Below, in pieces: positions 45,713 to 56,660 of a stretch of DNA of 64,000 nt. Below the pieces are notes generated by a model, which worked only from the letters and a program-made list of their open reading frames with translations, ran no database searches and was not told where the DNA came from. The DNA lies in contig JBAMJV010005509.1 in the NCBI GenBank assembly GCA_037951105.1, forward strand, positions 62,001 to 126,000, read 5' to 3'. The translations under genes and the position numbers were made by a program. The first letter of the stretch is position 1; every line of letters begins with the position of its first letter. The DNA is from Echinarachnius parma (taxonomy: Eukaryota; Echinodermata; Echinoidea; Clypeasteroida; Echinarachniidae).

Positions 45713-48661
45713 CTGGTGTGCAGCGGTGGGATACAGACTTTAACACGTGCCTGACATAGCGACAACATCCTTCATTTCAGTTCACACTGGTGAAAATGGA
45801 ATATGAACCTGCTCGTGCAACCTCTGTACCTCGGTTTTCTGGAGAAATGGCTCCAGCCAGAAACTAACTTGGATATTTATTCTTACACCATAATGTCGGC
45901 AAGAGGAGTACATGCTCTGTGATTAAGATCATGGACACGATTTGGATTTGTTGTCGCCAGTTCATACAATTCACATTTGTATGAAGATCGCCATGTTTGT
46001 AGATGGACATGCTCACGGAGGAAGAGTTTACGAGTGATCCTGACATGATGGAGGCCAGTATGACTAAGCTTGGCGTGTGGTCAGGGTGGTGGATGTTGGT
46101 GGTCATTTTGGCGAGTTCGAGGAGAAGCTTCTGGCCTGGCGTGTATGGAGCTGGAGCGGCCCTCTCGACGACCCCGTGTCATCGCCGTCCGCATGCCGTA
46201 GTTCATCGTCAGCGGCCGCGGGAATCAGCACACAGGACGTCATGTGCGGCGTCGTTCCTTCTTGTGTGCTGGAACGGCTGGGAGTTCGAGTGGTACACGG
46301 ACGGAATTACCTAGAACCTGACCTATCGGCATGTAAAATATTCTGTAATTCGACGGCATCGAGGGAAGCGTTTAGACGTCATTAATCAGCTAGCACATAT
46401 CTGGGAAAATAATATTTGAGATTTATGGATATGGATCGTAAATTATGCAGAGCTGTTTAGCTGTATTGTAATGAAACGTGAACAAAGAGGTTTGTTTGCG
46501 ACACAGCTTTTAATTGATATTTGTGAGAAAAGAGTTATTTAGTTTTTTTTATTAGTGTGATAAATTATCGTCTTCGATATGGAGGAGCCTTGGGGTCATC
46601 GTTGCTGTAGTGGATTATGAAGTGAGGTGCGATATATGTAGTTTAGGTTAATTTGTATGTTAAGTCGCGTTGTGATACAGCCAGTATGTGTTGGATCATA
46701 CTGGGTATCTGTAAAAGTGGTCGCGCCGAAATCAGAGCTGAGGGGCCGTTGCCATGGTTCCGTTGGAACGAGCCCGGTAATTTATATAGTGTAGATTTAG
46801 ATATCGCGACCATCACGCGGTCGAAGTACGAAACGACAACCTGCCCTGCGTCTCCAACACAGACGCCTTAGCCGGAATCTCCGGGCCGTAGGAAGCCGTC
46901 TTTCAACAAATCGTCCGCGAACGTTTTATAAACCAAGAAGCAGAAGATGACCACGACAGCGACATGGAAGCGATTACATCGAAATGTACTATTCCCGTAT
47001 CCAGATAGTATATGTGTATGACGAACACGACCGTGGGCATCGATCACGGCGGGCCTTGGCCGGACTCGGATTGTTGCAGTGGTGATCATCGTCAGAATTT
47101 CGATTATTTATGAAGGAATAATGTTATAATAATTAAACCTAGAAACTGAGACAATGGACTATATAGACCTTCCCTTGATGTTCGTGAAGAAAAGGAACTG
47201 TACTCCTTGCATGTCGAAATAAACGTATTAACTCTTGGACAAAAATGAACTCAGTATGACCAAGGTTACGTTTTGACTTTTATCGTTTTATTTTCGTTCG
47301 ATAACATTGTGACATGTTTAAAATGTTTGTTCTGTATGCCCTGTGGACATTAATAAAATTTCCATTAAGTTATTATGCATGATTGATTTAAAGAAAAAAA
47401 AGAAACGTAAACAAATTGAAGACAAAAAGAAAGAGAATGAACGTTAAGTAAACATAAGAGTTGTTGTGGTAAACGAACGTGTGTTTTGTTTTAAGAAGTT
47501 ATTGGTAGTTAATGTTCCTTGTAAGTTGTATATAGGAATTTGATGTGTCGGTTATTGTGCAGCGTTCAATTTTATGTTTGGATGTTCTCTTTCTATAAGT
47601 ACTTGAATTTCGATCGTTTCTTGTTTCTCCTTTTCATGCATGTAAATAGTTTACTCCGTATTTTTGATTCGCATATATTTTATACAGGGGTTGTATAGGG
47701 CGAGCGTATATTTTGTTGATGCATGTTGTGTTCCGAGCAGTTAGAGTCTGCATAACACATGTCTTCAGTTCTTCTTTCTACCCCCTCTCTCCCTCTCTCC
47801 TTATCACTCACTCTGTAATTCCTGTACTGGGATGTGTTTGTTAATCATGTTCATGCACATTATGCAACCTGTTTTTTTGTGTATTGTGCGGATGTCGATT
47901 TTTAAATACTGTATGGCAGTTGAATTGGTTCCGATTTATCATAACATTGGATTTCTTGCTGATTGTCGTTGAAATTATAGGTGGCAAAATGTGTTGATCG
48001 AAGTTAGGAACGGTGTAAAATGACAGCACATACAAGTACATGATATACAGGTTGTGATTCACATGTTATGTTGCAATGTCGACAAGTTTCGTTTCGTTGG
48101 TGTTTTAACTTTGCCATCTTATTTGGTTTTGCAGGAAATCACGATATGCGTGTTATCTCTTTTAGACCAATCACTTTCTTCTCTTCTCCCTCTCAACCCA
48201 TATTTCTCTCCTCCTCTATCTATCCACTATAACTCGTCCCTATCGCATTGACTCTCTCTCCCCTTTCGACCTTTCTCACCTGTTACGCCTGAATCTGTTC
48301 TTATTCTCTCACTTGTTTTGACACCTATTGCGCGTGTTTATGTTGTACGTTGTAAATACACGTGATGTGTTATGATAATACATGTACCACATTTTTTGTG
48401 GCCAGACATAGTTTCGCAAGAAAGGAACGATTGGTCGACTTTGTTTTTATTATGTACTTGTTTAAACTTGATTTAACCATGAACTTTGATTGAATTGAGA
48501 ACGCTGTTACTTTGCATCAGCTTATAGTCTGTATATGATTTGTTTTCGTTTTACATTATTGTAATGATAATGAGTTATTTGAAAATTGTTGATGAGCATT
48601 TGAATGTCCTCTTACTTTAATCATGTCGATGAGGGCATCGACTTATGAGGAGGGGGGATAG
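45713..48661 (+). other. Interior of the 4.8-kb LTR element
   Basis: Starts with ctggtgtgcagcggtggg, a possible primer-binding site. A first ATG at 45796 reads 23 codons (VPRFSGEMAPARN at its end) and stops, which resembles a truncated Gag start. Frames of about 100 codons at 46003-46314 and 46077-46385 overlap in different frames. They have no recognised domain. The rest is AT-rich. Confidence 0.6.
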
Positions 48662-49591
48662 TGTTACGAATTTTCATGATCGTATTTGCAAAGTATTGGA
48701 CAATTATACCTGACCTGTAGTAAATGAATGTATAAATGTGTTTCGTCGTTGATTCATGTTTAGTCAGACCTCCACTATCTCGCTTCCCCTCTCTCTTTTT
48801 CCTTTGATTCCCATCCCTCAGTTTCTCGCCCTCCCGCGTGGGTCGTATTACTCTCGCTTATCGTCTTGTTTTGGAATCAGAACAAGTGGCCCTCTCTGTC
48901 CTACCAGATACCACTTTCCTTTCCTAAATGTTGACATTCTCTTGCTCATGCTCTGAATTCCAGAAATTCCCCCATTCCATAATATTTTGGTGTTTTATCT
49001 TATTCTTTGTTTTAGAAAGAATGCTATGTTTTATATGAAGTTGAAGTATGTGTAAAACTATGCAATGTTTCTTATGATGTTGAGATATTTGAAATACCTT
49101 ACATATTTGTCGAAGACTTCAACATATCTCTACTTTCTTGTAAAGTGTATAAATACTTGACTTTTCCTAAATGAGGTGGTGAGTTGTACGATAGTTAGTT
49201 GTACAGGGGAGTTCGTTAGTTGTACCAGAGAGCCCGTAGTCAGTGTGGATTGGAGTTAGCTATAACCATGGGTTAGGGCGAGTTTAGTTATGTTTTTGAG
49301 CTAGTTCTGATCTGCGTTCTCCGCAGCCTACATGTATTAATCCCACATTCATGTCAACCCCTATGTGGTATGTACTTGTGAATAAACTCAAGCAGTTATA
49401 TTTCAGAACTTGAATCCTCATTTATTATTATCTCCTTGCGTTGGATTATCTGAGGCACGCTACCGTGATTGATTGCGAACCTGTGTGATTGCTAAGTGAA
49501 ATGAACGTATTAATTTAAAGACACACAATACCTCATCATTATCTTCATCATCTTCATCCCAAACATTTGTCATCACCCGACATTTGTAACA
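48662..49591 (+). repeat. 3' LTR of the 4.8-kb element
   Basis: Differs from the 5' LTR at 'aaactatgc' for 'aaacaaagc' near 49057 and at 'gttatg' for 'gttacg' near 49290. TATA at 49148-49155. Confidence 0.93.
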
Positions 49592-50104
49592 ATATATTAT
49601 ATGATATCACATTCTAGCTTTAAAAATGAATTTTGAACTAAACTGAATAAAAACTCATGCTTCTACAAAAACTTGTATATCTAGAGAACGTCACGGACAT
49701 TAATTACACATCAATGTTGTAAGAATCGAGATTTTATCAAATAACAGTTGAAAAGTAGAGACTTTCACACAATTTCCTTTTTTTTCCTGTTTAGATACTA
49801 GTATAGTATTTAAAAGAAACCCTATATACTAGACCCTATAAGTAGAATTATTGTTACGAAGTGTTTAATATTTTTAATTTTAATTTTTACAAACAATGCA
49901 TGCAAATATCATCATTTTTGGTGGTAATACATACAAATTTTGCCCAACTTCAATGGCGAAAAAAAAAAAAATTCTGCATTCAATTTCAAAATGTCTTCAT
50001 TATGTCATTAACAGTATGGTCCTTCCTCAATACTATATCCAGTAGTTAACAAGGCTATCACATGAATTTCATTTTGTCACCTTATCATTGCCCAAATGAC
50101 TTAC

Positions 50105-50160
50105 CTTAGTTCGCGAATTGAAGAGGCTGGTCCGTCTATTCGGTTTGAACTCTAGAGTAG
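50105..50160 (-). CDS. Exon-like 56-nt sequence in U2
   Basis: Same bounds, splice sites and frame as 39138-39193; Asn is AAT here and AAC there. Transcript evidence would be needed to call it an exon. Confidence 0.4.
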
Positions 50161-50725
50161 CTGTAAAGCAGTTTCGATAAATCATTAGGAAAGAAGAGAA
50201 TACAATATCGTTTGAACAATATCATATCATGCAAAAATCATGCAGAGAACATTATACTGTGTTCAAGAGCAGACTGCATGCAGTATGAAAGGCGTTTGTT
50301 CCAAAATCGACTTGAACTTGACGCTTATTATTGCTTATATAGAATTTGACGCACGAAACGAGCAGTATCCCAATATTTTGGGTGGCTAGGAATGTCCAAG
50401 TATGTGTTTGCGTTTATGGGGCTCCATTGGGGCCTTGCATTTTGTGACCGAAACCAATGCATGTTTTGAGCAACGGGGGAGATTTGTGATTGGGGTGGGG
50501 TGAGGGAGGGGAGGGGGATGGCACATATATTTCCTTTGGGGTGCATGCTTCGCCCTTGTTTGATATACTACATTTGCCCCGGCGCCAAATGCTAAATAGG
50601 GCAAATGTTAATGGTTTTACTAGGGGTTTTGTTTATGAAAAATGGCCTAGTGAATTTGCAAAGGGGACAAATACCATGCCACGACACGTTTAGCGTGATA
50701 GTAGCCGGGTGGGCAGGTGGAAGTG

Positions 50726-51047
50726 GGGGGGGGGGGGGGGGCAGAGGGTTGCTTGCCCCCTACGCCGTAGTAATCATTGTTCACATGATGCCCCATTCTC
50801 TTTCCTCGTATCGTCAAGTTCGCGTCGATTTTGACACTCATCGCCACTCATACCCGCACAAGCAATTATTGGGGGTTTTGGGAAGCGGTGGGAAAACCAG
50901 GATAGGTAGCCTACTTTATTCATTGCCCATGGGCGTTCTTTTGTGTACTGGCGGCCGAGAAAAAATAAGACCTCTATAATAATCGATGGGTGTACCATAC
51001 CATAGCAAAGGCGTACCAAGGGGGGAGGGGGGGGGGGGGGGGGGTTG
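50726..51047. repeat. Poly-G tracts at the end of U2
   Basis: Runs of G at about 50726-50741 and 51017-51044. U1 carries a comparable run at 39749-39764 of different length, showing how fast these tracts change. Confidence 0.8.
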
Positions 51048-51113
51048 CACTGTCAAAACGCTGCGTAAACAAATTCAACAGCTTGTTGAACATTTTCTAC
51101 AACCGCTATTTAA

Positions 51114-51931
51114 CCCTAAAAAGACTATTTAAAAAAGGCTATTTTGAACATTTAAAAAACTGTGGGGGGGGGGGGGGCTAAAAGGCCCCCCCCCCCCCTA
51201 AAATCTCGGCAACCGAAACTCCGATCGACTCCAAATTTGGCATGGTGATAGATGTCCATAAGATTTACAACATTACATAGTTGGAAAAAAAAATTAGAAT
51301 ATGCTAATTAGAGCTAATTCATTATGCAAAAATTGTATTTTTGGGGCATTTTATTGTATTTTTCTTTATATAGGTGATTTTTATAAAACAAAACTGTGTT
51401 CCTGGTACAATATACATGCTAAGATTGTATACATTTACACAATCCCTGATAAAACAACAGGATAATCATGAAAATTGATTTAGTTTTAACGTTTTCTATG
51501 TTTTCTTTGTTTTTATATTTGTCTTTGTTTTCCTTTGTTTTTGTTTGTATTATTCTTTATGTATTGTATTGTTTTATGCAAATAAGAATGCAATAAGTTC
51601 TATTAACCATGCCAAATTGGAATACTAACAGTACATGTGAAAAGATGGGCATAAAACTGCAATATAAAAGGTGCATCTAAAAACTCTGTATGTTATACAT
51701 GTATATGGGAAAATTAAAACAAAAATGAATTTTCAGTGACACGCGATCGCAAAATGTTACATAACACCCGGATCGTTGACCCGGTGTGCGCAAATTTTGT
51801 ATCAAAAGTTGCGCAAGACTTTAAGGGAAAAAGTCATGAAGTGGCACCGTAAAATATTTACGCATTGCGAAGTAATCGCGAAAATAGAGGAGGGGGGGGG
51901 GGGGCTAAATCAGCCCCCAGTCTTTTTAGGG
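51114..51931. mobile_element. piggyBac-type MITE
   Basis: Inverted ends ccctaaaaagact, with TTAA at 51110-51113 and 51932-51935, the piggyBac target signature. G and C runs (51164-51177, 51187-51198, 51892-51903) lie just inside the ends. No transposase. Confidence 0.85.
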
Positions 51932-52099
51932 TTAACTTAATTATGAACCATCCAACTCTTGTTGAAAACATTCAAGAACCCCAGTTGTGTAAAGTTTACA
52001 CAACTGTTGTTTTATTTTTTTCTACAACCGTTGTTTAGAATAAATTTTAAACAACCCTGTTGTTGAAATAGCAAATATACAAATTATTGTCCTATAAAA

Positions 52100-52165
52100 C
52101 GGCAAAGTCGGAATCGAAGCGGGGACCTTTGGGTTATAAGACTGACACGCTATCTCATCGCTATC
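52100..52165 (-). ncRNA. tRNA-like module (Met/Ile-like) inside the CACTG element
   Basis: Minus strand reads 'gatagcgtgtcagtctta' then 'cccaaaggtcc' and 'gcttcgattccgac', resembling elongator tRNA-Met around the D stem, anticodon loop and B box. Stem pairing is partly lost, so it is likely tRNA-derived rather than functional. Confidence 0.45.
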
Positions 52166-52369
52166 TCGTTTCGCTTGGTTTGCAGTGGGACAAAAAGGGT
52201 TTTGTCGCGATGATTTCGCGGTCGAAACTATCACGTGATTTAACACGTTTAATCAACGCTTGAACAATTGCCGCTTTACACAACCCTTCTTTCTACAACT
52301 AATCATGCTACACCTAAGGTAGTATAAAATCATTCAACAACCATTTTTACATTGCGTTTTAACAGTGTG

Positions 52370-52800
52370 GGGAGCGATCCCCTGAGCTCCGTGGAACAGT
52401 CGCGTAGTGGGCACCCAGCGGTCGCACCTGATCGCCGTAACTCGCGTCCGCAGGGGTGGTGTCGGTAGCGGTCGCTGGGTTTTTCGACATATTCAAAAAT
52501 TTGGCGACTCCGGCTTCGGTCGGGCAAACTCGCAAGCAGAATCGCATAGTGAGCACGCCGAGATTGGCCTCGATTCGCGGCGAACTGGTGCGATTCACAC
52601 ATATCCGAGGTCGCTATCAGTTCGCGCTAATTTGCAGGCGCAAATCGCATAGTGGGCATTGGGCTAGCGACCTCGAAATCGCACCAGTTCGCCGCGAGTC
52701 AGTCCGATTTCATTGCGCGCGCGATCTTTTCAGTGTCCACTATGCGATCTCACGGCGACTTCCCTTGGGAAATGCCTTGGCCCCATTTCCACGCATGCGT
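52370..52800. mobile_element. Foldback element FB-E, copy 2
   Basis: Shares 'gagcgatcccctgag', 'aactcgcgtccgcaggggtg' and 'cgcatagtgggca' with 22338-23846. Lacks the central TTGATATCAA array. The 141-codon plus-strand frame across it is repeat-derived. Confidence 0.7.
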
Positions 52801-52923
52801 GCATGGTCGAGGAATACAGGCTCAATGTATATTTTATCTGTATTTCTTTTCAAAAAGTTAAGACAAATTAATGCTAAATAATTTCAAATAATGATATAGA
52901 TAAAGACTGCAACAGGTATTATA

Positions 52924-53653
52924 GGGCCGTATGCATAAAACGTAGCAATTGCTTATAAGCAATTGCTTCAAGCACAAGCAAGAGCTTGTCAAGCAAAATA
53001 TCAAGTTCAAGCAATTGCTTGATTTCGTATGCATAAGCTTTTGCTTGTGCTGAAACCTTTTGCTTACACTGCCTAAGCAATTGCTTACGTGTTGAACAAA
53101 GCATCGTTACGGTTGTGCGAACATCGCACTGCATGACAACAAAGGGGATTCGTAGTGTATGCAAACGTCGTGTAGTCCCTTGCATAGCAGCTGTCCCTGG
53201 TCGTGCCCGACCTGGCAACAGTATTTTTCTTACGCAAATATTTTCAAATCATGAACAAAATTGCCTACATGGATATAAATGTCTTAAATAACAGCCATTT
53301 GATTAAATATGTAATCACAACATAACCTCTGGAACCAGGAATTCTAAATCATCCTGAAACGGTATGAAAACTTGATTCTAAAACGCGAATGTCCTTAGTA
53401 AGCAAGAGCTCAAGCTGGTCTGGAGGTGCTTGAAAAAACACAAGCAATTGCTTATCAAGACAAGTAAAAGGTTTGTTTTATGCATACGGTTTTAAGCAAT
53501 TGCTTGTTTGGTTAGCAATTGCTTACGAGCAGTAAGCAATTGCTTGTGCTTGTAAGCAAAAGCATTTGCTTGCAAGCAATTGCTTGTTTGTGTGCATACC
53601 GATTCAAGCAAAAGGCTAGCACAAGCAATTGCTTGTTTTTATGCATACGGCCC
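52924..53653. mobile_element. MITE packed with AAGCAATTGCTT palindromes
   Basis: Ends gggccgtatgcataaaa and ttttatgcatacggccc, with target duplication attata (52918-52923, 53654-53659). More than ten copies of the palindrome aagcaattgctt or half-sites lie in the two arms. Non-coding. Confidence 0.9.
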
Positions 53654-53659
53654 ATTATA

Positions 53660-54321
53660 ATATATTATTTTCAATCGCATTATTTCGCTGCAGCGTCGTT
53701 TGAGACGCTTTTGTAACAACAACAACAAAGAGGGGGCAAATTGAAACTCAAGTCTTGCACGTTTTTATTCAACAGTTCGCTTTCAGTAAGATATATCTTG
53801 AAATGCTTCAAAACAGTGAATAAAATTATTAGATGTTTATGGTGAATGACCCGGCAAAATATTGCGTAACATGTTAATCATGTTAATAGCCTACATCAAA
53901 GTGCCGCCTTTCGCATTTAAACAATTACACGAATTTCAGTACAACGTCTTTACTCGTATCAAAAGAAGTTTTAGTTTTTTTGGTTTCGTGTGAAAAATTA
54001 ATTGATGGTTTAATGGTTAGTCATCCTGATATGTAGTTTGATATTAAAATGATGTATGGTCTATATATAACACATATCAAAACAATGGAGTACCTTGTTA
54101 GCTTTTTAAAAGGTATGCCGACTAGATCGAGTATAAATCTTGGTTGACAAGGATTCACTTACAGTTGTGATTTAGTCAATTAAATATGAGTCGTCAAGTT
54201 GTGATGTATATAGTATGTGTCAGCAATCTTTAATCGGAATGAAATAGTTGAGGTAACTATACTTTTGTCTGTTTTATCTTATTTCATATTGAAAACATTT
54301 GTTTATTTATCAAAAGAGTCG
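53660..54321. other. Spacer without recognised features
   Basis: AT-rich. No frame, repeat or inverted end identified. Confidence 0.35.
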
Positions 54322-54329
54322 CCTTGTAG

Positions 54330-55393
54330 CAGGGGTGTCGATCCGTTTTTGCGATTGGGGGGGGGGGGGGGCGAAATTTGAACTTTTTTCCAGAGTGACC
54401 ACTGAGAGAGCTAAAAGCCCCACATTGGCATGCCCGGAAGTTTTATTATGCGCTCATTGAAAGTGTCTTGATGGCTCGAAGACCTGACTTTGGGGGGCAC
54501 CCACATTTGGGGACAATAATGGGGGTCCAGGGGGCGGAGCCCCCGGAAGCTTTTAGATTTCAGACATTTGCTCCTAGCATGGGTGTTCAAATTGTATAAA
54601 ATAGTGAACCTACTCATAACGTATTTTTAAAGGGCATAGCGAGGAAAAGACTGAGCCTTGCATGAGATGGATCCACGTGATCATGTATACTATAGAGCCA
54701 TCAATATAGTCTAGGGCATTGGGCTCCCATGAAACTAAGCAAGGGCGTCAACAATTTCTCAAAAGTGTAGGGGAGACATTGCGAGGAAGCGAAGCGACCG
54801 AGCGAGGGAGGGTGTGGGAGGGGGTGTCCCCCTCCCACAGTAGGGAGCTTTTGTATTTTGGGGCGTGAAATTGTGCGATTTGGTGCACACCTGAGATGGA
54901 AGGGAGGGGGACAATCTGTGGGGGGACAAATGTGGGGGGACATGATATTCCAATTTGATTTGCGTTCAGCACATATGTACAGATATTATTTTATTTTCTG
55001 TGACGGTGTGCTATCTATAGATGAGGGTTTAATAAACTTCGTTTGAGGTGTGCGTTTGAGAAATTACGCTGCCCAACACATTTCAAAGGGTGAGTTCCTG
55101 CAACCCAAATGAAAATTGCAATATGAGAAACTGTATGCGCGCGAAGCGCGCGGCAAAAAAGAGATTTACAGTCCTTTTCAAACTAAAAAACGGCTATTTT
55201 GAAGATTAATTATTGATAAATGTGTCTTTCCCATCTTTGGCATTATATCACTCGATTTTTGTCTTCCTCATTTTCGGAATTATTGGGGAGGGGGCGAAAT
55301 GATTTGTTCGCCCCCCCAATATTTTCATTGGGGGGGGGGGGGGGGGGCGACCGCCCCCCCCCCCCCCCTGCCCCCCAAGGATCGACACCCCTA
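54330..55393. mobile_element. hAT-like non-autonomous element
   Basis: Ends caggggtgtcgatcc and ggatcgacaccccta, with the 8-bp duplication ccttgtag at 54322-54329 and 55394-55401. Both features are typical of hAT. Contains G runs at 54358-54371 and 55332-55346 and a C run at 55353-55369. No transposase remains. Confidence 0.9.
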
Positions 55394-55401
55394 CCTTGTA
55401 G

Positions 55402-55914
55402 TATCATTGGATCGGAAATCTTAATCTCAGTAAATGAATTAGCAATCAGAATAAAAAGTTTGCCTGTTTACGGTAAATATAATGTATATGTGAGCGTTAT
55501 TTTCTTTTCTACTTTTCCACATAACACGTTGTAATCATATGTATATATTCCTAAAAACGGCATTAATTACATTTCAATAGTTCGTTAGGTTTCTTGTGCA
55601 TCATATATTCAAACCATTTACTGATTTTCAAAATTTTATTTTCAGGGCGTATCGGATCAGCCATTCCTTATGATCTGATGATACCAATTATAGATTACGA
55701 ATCGATGATATACATACCGTATATCGCTAGCTGCGTTTCTATTATATTTCATTTTCCATAATACAAAGAGACATTATTATTGAAGCATTTTATATTTGCA
55801 GATTCCTTCAAAGTGCTTTGCCCATGCATGGGTTGTGTTAACATCATGTATATACATGGGCGTACTGGTATATTTTTTTAAGGGGGTGTGGTCCTTTACC
55901 TGAAGAATAATTCT
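55402..55914. other. Spacer without recognised features
   Basis: AT-rich sequence. Nothing identified on either strand. Confidence 0.35.
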
Positions 55915-55921
55915 TCACGAC

Positions 55922-56036
55922 TTTAACAAAACGAGCTGCTTTTGCCACAAAATGAGCTGCTTTTGCCACAAAATGAGCTGCTTTTGCCGCAAAATGAGCT
56001 GATTTTGCCACAAAATGAGCTGATTTGCCCGGAATT
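55922..56036. repeat. 21-bp minisatellite 'aaaatgagctgcttttgccac'-type
   Basis: Five tandem units of about 21 bp. On the minus strand the unit reads as a seven-residue repeat (AHFVAKA), which comes from the repeat and not from a known gene. A run of G follows at 56112-56127. Confidence 0.85.
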
Positions 56037-56429
56037 GAGATGACTTCCTTTTCAAAATGCGATTGTTTGCACGTAACGAATATAATTACATATGTTTTCA
56101 AAACTATTGGTGGGGGGGGGGGGGGGCAGCAGCCCCTATTCTCCGCCTCACATCCCTATGTGTGTATGTGTGCATAAGCGAGCTATCCTTGGGGATACTA
56201 GGATAAACTACTGTGGATATACGGTAAATATGAATAATGAAAGTACATTTGTATGTGCGATCATGTAGCTCACTATAGAATAGACATGCTATAGATAGGT
56301 AAATATTATATGGTATACATCAGTATTTGAATTGTTCCGAATAACACACCATATCATGACATATTGTAAGAAATATTGACATAAGACAGTGAATACTAGT
56401 TTCGGCGTTTCGACAACTGTATACAATCC

Positions 56430-56660
56430 AGGCTCGGATCTACGGGGGGTTTAGGGGGTTTAACCCCCCCCCCCCCCCCCCCCCCCTTGGGCTGCCAAGT
56501 GAAAATGTATCAGTGAAAAAAGTGGAAAAAATCACTTACGGGGGTTCAAAATAGCAAAAAAAATCCGCAGCTTCGCGGCTAATGGACGATGCTCCGCATC
56601 GTCATTGGGTCAACCCCACCCCCCCCCCCCCCTTAGCAAAAAGCTAGATCCACCCCTGCA
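56430..56660. mobile_element. Short hAT-like MITE with poly-C centre
   Basis: Ends caggctcggatcta and tagatccacccctg are inverted near-matches. Runs of C at 56466-56486 and 56616-56632. The flanks share only caatc. Confidence 0.55.

Larger units (their letters stand above)
44783..49591 (+). mobile_element. LTR element with 930-bp LTRs and no recognisable proteins
   Basis: LTRs 44783-45712 and 48662-49591 run from TGTTAC to GTAACA and show about three differences. The atat target duplication at both edges is confirmed by the uninterrupted U1 site near 38650. A purine tract gaggaggggggatag precedes the second LTR. The 2.95-kb interior has no Gag, protease, RT or integrase motif. It is best described as a non-autonomous LARD-like element. 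Confidence 0.93.
43949..51005. repeat. Duplicated unit U2
   Basis: Second copy of U1, beginning 'gcgagaaggggaaag' and ending 'ataccatagcaaaggcg' near 51013. It contains hairpin FB-B (44105-44243, apex 44166-44184 with one change), FB-G (44248-44605) and R1 sequence. It is split by the LTR element at 44783-49591 and lacks FB-A. Confidence 0.9.
51048..52367. mobile_element. CACTG-type element with a nested piggyBac-type MITE
   Basis: Ends cactgtcaaaacgc and gcgttttaacagtg are inverted. Subterminal repeats of 'ttcaacaa' and 'ctacaac' flank both sides. A tRNA-like module lies at 52100-52165. The element is split at TTAA by 51114-51931. Confidence 0.7.

Noticed and set aside
46003..46385. Two overlapping frames of about 100 codons inside the 4.8-kb LTR element
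   Set aside because: They overlap in different frames and show no recognised domain, so neither is called a gene.
52456..52881. 141-codon plus-strand frame
   Set aside because: Lies across foldback element FB-E; no domain, and the related copy does not keep the frame.
54330..55393. Idea that the GC-rich part is a CpG-island promoter of the transporter gene
   Set aside because: It is explained by a hAT-like element with an 8-bp duplication and lies about 2.7 kb from the start codon.
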